The position numbers were made by a program, and so were the translations under genes. Below the pieces are notes generated by a model. The model did no database searches. It was not told the origin of the DNA and saw only the letters and a list, made by a program, of their open reading frames with translations. From Planctomycetota bacterium (GTDB lineage Bacteria > Planctomycetota > UBA1135 > UBA2386), in NCBI GenBank assembly GCA_016794035.1, contig JAEUHS010000119.1, positions 1 through 64,000 of the forward strand: 64,000 bases of DNA, written 5' to 3'. Shown here one piece after another: positions 34,127-42,164 of this stretch. Within the stretch, counting starts at the first letter, position 1, and every line of letters begins with the position of its first letter.

Positions 34127-35203
34127 ATGCCACCGTCCCGCCGCCGCCGTCGCATGCTGCTCGCGGCCATCGCCCTCGGCCTCGGCACCACGGTCGCGCT
34201 GCTGCTGCTCGAAGGCTTCCTGCGGCTCGCCGATCCGATCGGGCTCAACTACGACCGCGAGTTCGCGACCTACCGCACACAGGCGCTGAAGTACGCGTGG
34301 GAGGGCGTGGCGCCGGATGCGTTCGACCTCGACGGCCGGCTCTACCAGCACAAGCCGAACCTCGACCTCGACTGCGGCAGCTTCCGGCTGCGCACCAATT
34401 CGCTGGGCTGCCGCGGGCCCGAGGTCGCGCGCGAGAAGCCGGCGGACGTGTTCCGCATCGTCGTGCTCGGCGACTCGGTCGCGTTCGGCTGGGGCGTCGA
34501 CGACGAGGTCACGTTCGTGCGGCGGCTGGAATCCGAATGGCGACCGGGCCCGTCCGGCAAGCGGCTCGAGGTCGTCAACACGGCGCTGCCGATGTACGAC
34601 ACCAACCAGGAACTGGCGGCGCTGCGCGAAGTCGGCCTCGGGCTCCAGCCCGATCTCGTGCTGCTGGTCTACGTCGTCAACGACGTCGAGCCGACGCGCG
34701 ACGTGGTCGAGACCCTGCTGACCGGCAGGCCGCCGCCCGACGGGTTCTCGATGGCCCTGCCCGACGACGCGTGGAGCTGGCTCGGCGACAAGATCGGCGT
34801 CGTGCTGCCGGCGACCGGCAAGCTGCTGACCTCGCAGAGCGACCTCGACGCGCGCATCCAGCGCGCGTTGCCGCCGGGCGAGACCTACTCGGCCGAACGC
34901 CACGGCCGCGGCCCGCGCGGCTGGCCGCGCAGCCAGGCGGCGCTGCGTACGATCCGCGACGAGTGCCGGCGGGCCAACGTGCCGCTGCTGCTGCTCGACC
35001 ACACGCTGCCGGCGATCCAGCCGTTGCCCGCGTTCTGCGAGGCGGAAGGCATCGCCTACGCGCCGCTGCGCTTCACGCGCGAGGACCTCGAGCTCGGCCT
35101 CGGCAACTCGCGGCTCGACACGCACGCGAACGCGCGCGGCCACGACCTGCTGCTGCAGCGGCTGCGCCAGGTGCTCGACGAACGCGGCCTGCTGCCGCAC
35201 TGA
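34127..35203 (+). CDS. SGNH/GDSL-family hydrolase, membrane-anchored
   Basis: A 358-residue protein. Residues 10-30 are a hydrophobic signal anchor (LLAAIALGLGTTVALLLLEG). Block I is RIVVLGDSVAFGWGVDDE with the nucleophile Ser at about residue 117. Block III is LVYVVNDVEP with the conserved Asn. The C-terminal block is LDTHANARGHDLL with Asp and His of the catalytic triad. It is likely an extracytoplasmic esterase, perhaps a deacetylase of cell-surface sugars; the substrate is not identifiable. Its ATG follows a TAGCAT hexamer by 7 nt. It is divergent from nadA and probably monocistronic. Confidence 0.85.
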   Translation: MPPSRRRRRMLLAAIALGLGTTVALLLLEGFLRLADPIGLNYDREFATYRTQALKYAWEGVAPDAFDLDGRLYQHKPNLDLDCGSFRLRTNSLGCRGPEVAREKPADVFRIVVLGDSVAFGWGVDDEVTFVRRLESEWRPGPSGKRLEVVNTALPMYDTNQELAALREVGLGLQPDLVLLVYVVNDVEPTRDVVETLLTGRPPPDGFSMALPDDAWSWLGDKIGVVLPATGKLLTSQSDLDARIQRALPPGETYSAERHGRGPRGWPRSQAALRTIRDECRRANVPLLLLDHTLPAIQPLPAFCEAEGIAYAPLRFTREDLELGLGNSRLDTHANARGHDLLLQRLRQVLDERGLLPH

Positions 35204-35414
35204 CGCGGGACGGATGGCTCGAGTGTGCGTCCGGCGGCACGCCCGCCTGGACGGCGTCGTCTGTCCGCGGCTACGACGCGGGCGCCGTTGCCAACCGATC
35301 AGCTGCCGCCACGAAACCTGATGGCCCGGCCGGAAAATCCGCCAGAAATCCGACCCCTCCGATCCACGTCAGGGCACGCCCCCTGAGCGCGCACACGCAA
35401 GACATCAGTTCGGT

Positions 35415-38123
35415 CTACCCGCCCTTCTTCGCGGCCTTCTTCGCCGCCTTCTTGCGCCGCGCGGGCTTCTTCGCCGGGCCCTTGCCTTCGCGCGCCTTCA
35501 GCAGTTCGACGGCGCGCGCCAGCGTCAGTTCGTCGGGGTTCTCGTCCTTGTTCAGCGACGCGTTCGTCGTGCCGTCGGTGACGTAGGGGCCGTAGCGGCC
35601 GTCGAGCAGCTTGATCGGCGCCTTGGTCTCGGGGTGTTCGCCCATCTCGCGGCGCGCCTTCGCCGGGGCGCCGCGGCCGCGGCCACCGGTCTTCGGCTGC
35701 GCGAACAGTTCCAGTGCCTGCTGCATGGTCACCGTCAGCGGCGTGCTGCCGGCCGGGATGCTGCGCGTCTCCTTGCCCCACTTCAGGTAGGGGCCGTAGC
35801 GGCCGTTGGCGGCGAGGATCGGCTGCTCCTCGTCTTCGTCCTTCGGCTTCCCGGTGCCGACGGTGCGCGGCAACGCCAGCGTCGCCAGGGCGTCCGCGAG
35901 CGTCGCGGTCTCCGGCTCCATGCCGGCGAGCAGCGACGCCATCTTCGGCTTGTCCTCGGGCTTGAGCTTCTTGCCCTTCTTGCTCTCGGGCGCCTCGCCG
36001 AGCTGGAAGTAGGGGCCGAAGCGGCCGACCTTCAGGAACACCGGCAGGCCGGTCGCAGGATCGGTGCCGAGTACCTTCGGGCCGTCGCCGCCCTTGGCCA
36101 GCAGCTCGATCGCCTTGGCCAGCGTCATCTCGTCGGGCGGCATCTCGTCGGGCACGCTGGTGCGCTTCTCGCCGCACGACAGGAACGGGCCGTAGCGGCC
36201 GACGCGCACCTCGACCAGTTCGCCGTCCTCGTTGGTGCCCAGCGGGATCGAGCAGATCTTGCGCGGGTCGATGTGCTCCTCGACGCCGGCGACGCGCTCG
36301 CGCAGGCCGGGTGAGCCGCCCTTCTTCTCGGTGCCGAGGAAGAACTGCGTCAGGTAGTCGAGGCGCTTCGCGCGGCCGTTGCTGATCTCGTCGAGGTCGT
36401 CCTCCATCTTGGCCGTGAACTGGTAGTCCACGAGCCAGCCGAGGTACGACGCCAGCAGGTCGACGACGGCGAACGCCGTGAACGTCGGGATCAGCGCGGT
36501 GCCGCGTTTGAACACGTACTCGCGCCGCACGATGGTCTCGATGATCGCGGCGTAGGTCGACGGGCGGCCGATGCCGCGCGATTCGAGTTCCTTGATCAGG
36601 CCGGCTTCGGAGATGCGCGGCGGCGGCTGCGTGGTGTGGCCGCTCGGCGTCAGTTCCTTCGCGGTCGCGTGCTGGCCCTGCTTGAGGTCGGGCAGCACAC
36701 GCTCGGCGTCGGCCAGTTCGCTGTCGGCCTCCTCGAGGTCCTCGATGTAGGCGAGCCGGTAGCCCGCGAACTCGATCGTCTTGCCGGTGGCGGTGAACTT
36801 CGCGGCGCCGCGGCTCGCGGTCGGCATCCTCAGCGTCATCGTCGTGCGCTGGCCCTTGGCGTCCTTCATCTGGCTGGCGACCGTGCGGCGCCAGATCAGC
36901 TCGTAGACCTTGCGCTCGTCCTCGCCGACCTGCTGCTGGATCTCCTGCGGGTGCACGAACTCGGTGCCCGCGGGGCGGATCGCCTCGTGTGCCTCCTGGG
37001 CGTTCTTGACCTTGGTCTGGTACTGGCGCGGCGTGTCGGGCAGGTACTGCGGCCCGAACTCCTTGCCGATCAACGAGCGCGCGGCGTCGATCGCCTGCGC
37101 GCTCAGCGTCGTCGAGTCGGTGCGCATGTAGGTGATGAAGCCGTTCTCGTACAGGCGCTGCGCGGCACGCATCGTGCGCTGCGCGGCGAAGCGCAGCTTG
37201 CGTGCGGCCTCCTGCTGCAGCGTCGACGTCGTGAACGGCGGGTACGGCCGCTCGGTGTAGGGCTTCTGTTCGACGTTGGTGACCTCGGCCTTCTGGCCCG
37301 TCAGCTCGGTCGCGAGCGCGGTCGCGTCCTGCTCGCCGAGGATCGCCAGCGACTTGCCGTCGGCCTTGGCCTTGCCGGTGTCGGGGTCGAAGTCGCGGCC
37401 CGTGGCGACGCGGGCGTCGGCGAGCGCGACGAGGTTGGCGGTGAACGGCGTGTGGTCGCCCTCGGCGCCGGTGAACGTCGCCTCGACGCTCCAGTAGTCG
37501 GCCGGCGTGAAGCGCATGCGCTCGCGTTCGCGTTCGACGATCAGCCGCACGGCGACGCTCTGCACGCGGCCGGCGGACAGGCGCGGCCGGACCTTCTTCC
37601 ACAGCAGCGGCGACACGGTGTAGCCGTAGAGGCGGTCGACGATGCGGCGCGTCTCCTGCGCCTCGACCAGGTCCATGTCGATCTCACGCGGCGTCTCGAG
37701 CGCCTCGAGGATCGCCGTCTTGGTGATCTCGTGGAACACCAGCCGCTTGGTCTCGCACTTGGGCTGCAGCTCCTGCACCAGGTGCCAGCTGATCGACTCC
37801 CCTTCGCGGTCTTCGTCGGTCGCGAGGTAGAGCATCGACGCGTCCTTCACCATGCCTTTCAGCTTCTTCAGGTGGGCCTGCTTGTCGGCCGGCACCACGT
37901 AGAGCGTCTTGAAGTCGTGCTCGACGTCGATGCCGAGCTTGGCCCACTTCTCCTTCTTCAGCGCGGCCGGCACTTCGCTGGCGTCGCTGGGCAGGTCGCG
38001 GATGTGGCCGATGCTCGCCTCGATCCGGTAGTCGGAGCCCAGGAACTTGCCGATCGTGCGCGCCTTCGCCGGCGACTCCACGATCACGAGAGGGGTTCCG
38101 TCCTGCTTCTTCTTGCTGGCCAT
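35415..38123 (-). CDS. topA: DNA topoisomerase I
   Basis: A 902-residue type IA topoisomerase that relaxes negative supercoils. The Toprim domain starts VIVESPAKARTIGKFLG and contains ATDEDREGESISWHL with the acidic metal-binding residues. The active-site Tyr lies in GFITYMRTDSTTLS. The C-terminal third holds at least four short topoisomerase C-terminal repeats (GRYGPFLSCGE, GRFGPYFQLGE, GRYGPYLKWGK, GRYGPYVTDG). The protein ends in a Lys/Ala-rich tail (KKPARRKKAAKKAAKKGG) that should bind DNA. A TTGACA promoter precedes the ATG at 38123. Confidence 0.97.
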   Translation of the reverse strand: MASKKKQDGTPLVIVESPAKARTIGKFLGSDYRIEASIGHIRDLPSDASEVPAALKKEKWAKLGIDVEHDFKTLYVVPADKQAHLKKLKGMVKDASMLYLATDEDREGESISWHLVQELQPKCETKRLVFHEITKTAILEALETPREIDMDLVEAQETRRIVDRLYGYTVSPLLWKKVRPRLSAGRVQSVAVRLIVERERERMRFTPADYWSVEATFTGAEGDHTPFTANLVALADARVATGRDFDPDTGKAKADGKSLAILGEQDATALATELTGQKAEVTNVEQKPYTERPYPPFTTSTLQQEAARKLRFAAQRTMRAAQRLYENGFITYMRTDSTTLSAQAIDAARSLIGKEFGPQYLPDTPRQYQTKVKNAQEAHEAIRPAGTEFVHPQEIQQQVGEDERKVYELIWRRTVASQMKDAKGQRTTMTLRMPTASRGAAKFTATGKTIEFAGYRLAYIEDLEEADSELADAERVLPDLKQGQHATAKELTPSGHTTQPPPRISEAGLIKELESRGIGRPSTYAAIIETIVRREYVFKRGTALIPTFTAFAVVDLLASYLGWLVDYQFTAKMEDDLDEISNGRAKRLDYLTQFFLGTEKKGGSPGLRERVAGVEEHIDPRKICSIPLGTNEDGELVEVRVGRYGPFLSCGEKRTSVPDEMPPDEMTLAKAIELLAKGGDGPKVLGTDPATGLPVFLKVGRFGPYFQLGEAPESKKGKKLKPEDKPKMASLLAGMEPETATLADALATLALPRTVGTGKPKDEDEEQPILAANGRYGPYLKWGKETRSIPAGSTPLTVTMQQALELFAQPKTGGRGRGAPAKARREMGEHPETKAPIKLLDGRYGPYVTDGTTNASLNKDENPDELTLARAVELLKAREGKGPAKKPARRKKAAKKAAKKGG

Positions 38124-38520
38124 GCGGTTCGGGGGCCCTTGTTAGGGGCGGTGGGAACGGGCTGTCAAGGATCGGGTCGTCCGGCGGCCGGGCCGTAGCG
38201 GTTCCCGGCGTGCGGCTGCCGGCCGCCGAACCGCCGGTGCGCGCGCCCCGGCCGCGGCGCCTGCAACCGGTGACCGGACGCCGTTTTCGCGCGGCGGCCG
38301 CGGCCGGATCTGCGGGCCTGCGGCGCGGGCGGCGCGGGTGGTTCGGATCGCGGCGGCGCGGCGCGTGGATCTTCCGCCGCCCGTGCTGCCGGTGTGGCGA
38401 AGGATCATCCGCTCTTAACCCCGTCTGCACACGCGTGCCTAGCTTCCGTCCGCGTCGAGGCGCGGCGTCTCGGCCTTCTTTCCTTCTTCGACCCCGCAAC
38501 ACCAAGACACCCACCACACC
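38124..38520. other. Divergent intergenic region between topA and the beta-helix protein gene
   Basis: About 400 bp with no convincing gene. The topA promoter occupies the left end. On the right, bases 38400-38520 are less GC-rich than the rest; TAGCTT at 38440-38445 is a possible -10, giving a leader of about 70 nt that is rich in C and A (ACACCAAGACACCCACC) before ATG 38521. There is no Shine-Dalgarno before that ATG. Confidence 0.45.
38139..38168 (-). promoter_or_regulatory. Promoter of topA
   Basis: On the minus strand a perfect TTGACA (38168-38163) is followed after 18 bp by TAACAA (38144-38139). The predicted start of transcription is near 38132, leaving a leader of under 15 nt before the ATG at 38123. 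Confidence 0.55.
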
Positions 38521-40710
38521 ATGCAGCTTCCCAACTACCTCCAGGGCACCCTGATCGCGCTCGGTCTCACCGGCGCGGTTTCGGCTCAGATCGTTCCCAC
38601 GGTCGTCGTCGCGGCGGACATCGCGACCTCGACCGTCTGGGGTCCCCCGAACATCTACGAACTCGACGGCGAGATCCACGTGCTCGACGGCGCGACGCTG
38701 ACCATCCTGCCCGGCACCGTCATCGCCAGCGACACGACGGTCAGCTTCCCGACGCCGGGCTCCGGCCCGGCCTCGCTGACGATCGATCGCGGCGCGATGA
38801 TCGTGGCGAAGGGAACCCAGACCAACCCGATCGTCTTCACCTCGAAGTCGGACGGCACCACCCCGGCGACGACCATCGAGCCGATCTCGGGCGCGCAGAC
38901 GACGTCCCGCAACCTGAACGGCGCCTACCGTCCGGCCGCCACGGCCGAGTGGGGCGGTGTCTCGATCCACGGCGAGGGCTACGTCAGCTACTGCAACGCC
39001 GGTGTGACCAACACGCCGGTGCCGAGCAGCTCGAACGAGGCGCCGATGGAGGGCCTGCTGCGTCCGAACATCCGCAACTACGGTGGCGGCAAGGTCGTCA
39101 CGGCGTTCGGCGGCGGCTTCACCAGCGACGGCCAGGGTGACAACGACGACAGCGGCGCGTTCGAGTTCGTCTCGATCCGCTACAATGGCTTCGTCGCCGC
39201 GTCGACCGTCGAGCTGAACGGCCTGGGCCTCGGCGGCGTCGGTCGCGAGACCGACCTCAGCCACATCGAGAGCCTGAACAGCCTCGACGACGGCATCGAG
39301 ATCTGGGGCGGCGCTGCGCGGCTCAAGTACGTCGAGATCTGGGCCTGCGGCGACGACAGCATCGACTTCGACCAGGGCTGGCGCGGCGCGCTGCAGCACG
39401 GCCTGGTCGTGCAGGGTTACACGACGCCGTCGTCGCAGGGTTCGGGTCTGTCCGACAACTGCTTCGAGATGGACGGCGCCGAGCAGTGCTTCTGGCAGCC
39501 GGTCTCGTCGGCGGTGATCGCCAACGTGACCGTCGTCGGCATGCCGGACGCGATCGGCACCGGCGACCCGGTCAACGGCAACAACGGCGGCGACCACGCG
39601 ATGGCGTTCCGCGACAACGCGCGCGTGCAGTTCCACCGCATGGTCTACCTGGACATCGGCGACCGCCTGGTCAGCAACGACAACACCGACGGCGAGCGCT
39701 GCAACAACGCCTCGAGCGGCATCCCCGGCGCCGGTGGTGGCTACGGCTGCAGCGGCACGCTGTCCTGGGCCGCGACCTGGACCACGGCCACCGGCACGCT
39801 GTCGACCGTCAGCCCGTTCCCGGGTTTCCCGGAGAGCACGCCGACCGAGGCCTACATCACGGCGTCGAACATGGACTTCGGCGCCAACGGCAAGCTGAAC
39901 GAGGTCAAGGACAGCCTGATCTACACCGGCAACAGCAGCGTCGCCTACCTGGTCGAAGCCACGGCGCGCGGCGTGCTCGCGCTGCCCGCCGACGACGGCG
40001 TCAACAACAACAACGGCGCCAACGTCGTCACCGGCACGCTGCCGATCGCCGCGATCTCGCGCGATCCGGCCGTCACCATCGGCGGTCTGACGGGCAGTCC
40101 GTCGAGCGTCGACGTCGCTCGCGTCAACTTCCTCGACCCGCGCCCGGCCACGGCCGACGCCAGGCGCAGCTACGAGTGGGAGGCGGGCAACACCTTCCTC
40201 GACGGCTCGCGGTATCGCGGTGGCTTCGGTCAGGACCGGCTGTGGACGACCGGCTGGACCGCCACGGCGCAGTACGGCCTGATCGCGACCGACACCGCCA
40301 ACTACGACCTCGGTGGTTGCAACAACCCCGGCAGCCGCGGCTGCACCGAGCTGAGCATCACGGGCAGCTGGGCAGCCAGCACCCTGGTGACGTTGACGGC
40401 CCGCAACCTCGCTCCGGTCCCGAGTGTCGGTCTGCCCGGCGGCGCCTGCGTGTTCGTGATCGGCTTCGCGCCGGCCTCGCCGACCGCTCTGCCGCTGTTC
40501 GGCGGTGTGCTCAACGTGCTCCCCGACATCCAGGAAGGCGCGTTCGGCATCGCCGGTGAAGCGACCGTGTCGTTCGTCTACGGGCGTGGTCTGCCGCCGG
40601 CCACGATCTTCACGCAGGTCGTCGCGTTCGACGACGCCGCGTTCGGTTCGCCGCTGCCGTTCCCGACCGGCGCGTCGTTCTCGAACGTCGTGATGAGCCG
40701 CATCCCCTGA
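38521..40710 (+). CDS. Large secreted right-handed beta-helix protein
   Basis: A 729-residue protein with signal peptide (GTLIALGLTGAVSAQ). The mature part has repeated short strand-turn units such as LTILPGTVIASDT, MIVAKGTQTNPIVFTS, FEFVSIRYNGF and LKYVEIWACGDDSIDFDQGW, typical of parallel beta-helix surface proteins. Cys residues occur in the middle and near the C-terminus (GCNNPGSRGCTEL), and the last 120 residues look like a separate beta-sandwich. No catalytic motif is recognised. It lies directly upstream of the TonB system and TonB-dependent receptor but has its own terminator. A role as a surface partner or cargo of that system is only an inference from position. Confidence 0.8.
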   Translation: MQLPNYLQGTLIALGLTGAVSAQIVPTVVVAADIATSTVWGPPNIYELDGEIHVLDGATLTILPGTVIASDTTVSFPTPGSGPASLTIDRGAMIVAKGTQTNPIVFTSKSDGTTPATTIEPISGAQTTSRNLNGAYRPAATAEWGGVSIHGEGYVSYCNAGVTNTPVPSSSNEAPMEGLLRPNIRNYGGGKVVTAFGGGFTSDGQGDNDDSGAFEFVSIRYNGFVAASTVELNGLGLGGVGRETDLSHIESLNSLDDGIEIWGGAARLKYVEIWACGDDSIDFDQGWRGALQHGLVVQGYTTPSSQGSGLSDNCFEMDGAEQCFWQPVSSAVIANVTVVGMPDAIGTGDPVNGNNGGDHAMAFRDNARVQFHRMVYLDIGDRLVSNDNTDGERCNNASSGIPGAGGGYGCSGTLSWAATWTTATGTLSTVSPFPGFPESTPTEAYITASNMDFGANGKLNEVKDSLIYTGNSSVAYLVEATARGVLALPADDGVNNNNGANVVTGTLPIAAISRDPAVTIGGLTGSPSSVDVARVNFLDPRPATADARRSYEWEAGNTFLDGSRYRGGFGQDRLWTTGWTATAQYGLIATDTANYDLGGCNNPGSRGCTELSITGSWAASTLVTLTARNLAPVPSVGLPGGACVFVIGFAPASPTALPLFGGVLNVLPDIQEGAFGIAGEATVSFVYGRGLPPATIFTQVVAFDDAAFGSPLPFPTGASFSNVVMSRIP

Positions 40711-40755
40711 TGTCGGCGCCCGAGCTGCATCGGTGACCCGCCGATGCGCACCACG

Positions 40756-40788
40756 GCAGGTCGGTGGCTCGCTGAGCCGCCGACCTGC
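40756..40788 (+). terminator. Intrinsic terminator after the beta-helix gene
   Basis: GCAGGTCGG pairs with CCGACCTGC and the inner GGCTC with GAGCC around a GCT loop, followed by GTTCTGAATTTG. It lies 45 nt after the stop codon and separates this gene from the TonB operon. Confidence 0.75.
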
Positions 40789-40823
40789 GTTCTGAATTTG
40801 TCACCACTGTGTCTGCCACGCTC

Positions 40824-42164
40824 ATGAAGATGTTCCCCTCATCGTCTTGTTGGATCCTCACGTCGATGGTGCTGGTCGGCGCCGGCTGCTCGTCGGACGT
40901 CGTCGCGGCAGCGACGCAGCAGCAGCCGAAGCCCGTCGCGACCGGCGAGCCGGCGCCCGCCGTCCCGGCGCCACATGCCGAGGACTCACGCCGCGAGCTG
41001 GGACCGGTCGTCGACGCGCCGATCGATCCGTACCGGCGCGACCTGCTGCACCTGGCCTATCAGGCGGCGGCAGCGCTGCCCGTGGACCCGCACGCGAAGA
41101 GTCGCGCCAGCGCGCAGGAACTCGTGGTGCTCGCCTGTCTCGACCTCGAGCAGCCGACCCTGGCGCTGAAGTTCGCCGAGGAGATCGGCAACTGGCGCCG
41201 TGGCACGGCCCTGGCCGATTGCGCGCACTACTGCGCGCTGCACGGCGATCTGGACGGCGCCGCCCGGCATCTCGCCGCGGCGGAGAAGATCGCTGGCGAG
41301 ATCCGTCTCGACGCCGACCAGCAGGCGTGGCGCTACGACAGCATCGTCATGAAGCTGGCCCGCACCCATGCGTGGCTCGGCGATCGGCAGAAGGCCGAGC
41401 AGCTCGCGGCGGTCGTCGACCAGACTTCGGGCCAGGCGTTCGACGGCGGCTGGGCCGCCAGCGTCGCGTCGCGGGCCGACCTGGTCACGGCCGACACCCT
41501 CGACGCCGAGCTGTCGCAGCTCGACGGCATCATCGCCAGCGCCACGTCGGGCGAGGCCTACAACGCCGTCTCGGTCTGCACGCGCCTGTTCGACCGGTTC
41601 TACGCCGATGCCGAGCAGCGGGAGAAGATCGCCCGGCGCGTCCGCACGCGCGACAGCAAGCTGCCACCGGACCTCTTCACGAGCGGTCTGATGGAGCTGG
41701 CGCGGATCGCGATCAAGCACGACGACAAGGCCGCCGCCAAGGACCTGCTCGCCGAGGCGCGCCACTTCCTGTCGGTGTCCGAACTGACCAAGGAGTTCCG
41801 GCTCGGGTTCACGCCGCTGATGGCCATCGTGCGCTTCCAGGCCGGCGACGTCGGCGCGGCGCAGGGCGAGCTCGAGGCCGGACTCGAGGTCTACCAGAAC
41901 GAACGTGAGACCTACCGGGGCACCAAACGTGCCAAGATCCTGCGGCCGTTCGCGGAGGCGTACCAGGTGATGGGCGACACGCAGCGGGCCGGCGATCTCT
42001 ACGAACTGGTCGTCGAGGAGGGCATGGAGAATCCCAACTCGCGGCCGCGCGCGCACGACATCAGCGAGACGTGTCTGTCGATGGCGCGCCATCGCTTCGC
42101 GCCCGACCAGAAGCTGCTGGCCCGCATCCGGGAGATCGTCGGCGGTCTCGGTGATCCTTGGTAG
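40824..42164 (+). CDS. TPR-like lipoprotein heading the TonB block
   Basis: A 446-residue protein with a lipoprotein signal (ILTSMVLVGAGCSSD, lipobox Cys at about residue 22). A Pro/Ala/Gln-rich linker of about 35 residues follows, then an all-helical domain with TPR-like helix pairs (for example AAKDLLAEARHFLSV and LEAGLEVYQNERETY). It is probably a periplasmic scaffold tethered to a membrane. ATG 40824 gives a proper signal; GTG 40809 in frame would add five residues. Its stop overlaps the TTG start of the TonB-dependent receptor by 7 bp, so the two are coupled and it probably assists the receptor. Confidence 0.8.
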   Translation: MKMFPSSSCWILTSMVLVGAGCSSDVVAAATQQQPKPVATGEPAPAVPAPHAEDSRRELGPVVDAPIDPYRRDLLHLAYQAAAALPVDPHAKSRASAQELVVLACLDLEQPTLALKFAEEIGNWRRGTALADCAHYCALHGDLDGAARHLAAAEKIAGEIRLDADQQAWRYDSIVMKLARTHAWLGDRQKAEQLAAVVDQTSGQAFDGGWAASVASRADLVTADTLDAELSQLDGIIASATSGEAYNAVSVCTRLFDRFYADAEQREKIARRVRTRDSKLPPDLFTSGLMELARIAIKHDDKAAAKDLLAEARHFLSVSELTKEFRLGFTPLMAIVRFQAGDVGAAQGELEAGLEVYQNERETYRGTKRAKILRPFAEAYQVMGDTQRAGDLYELVVEEGMENPNSRPRAHDISETCLSMARHRFAPDQKLLARIREIVGGLGDPW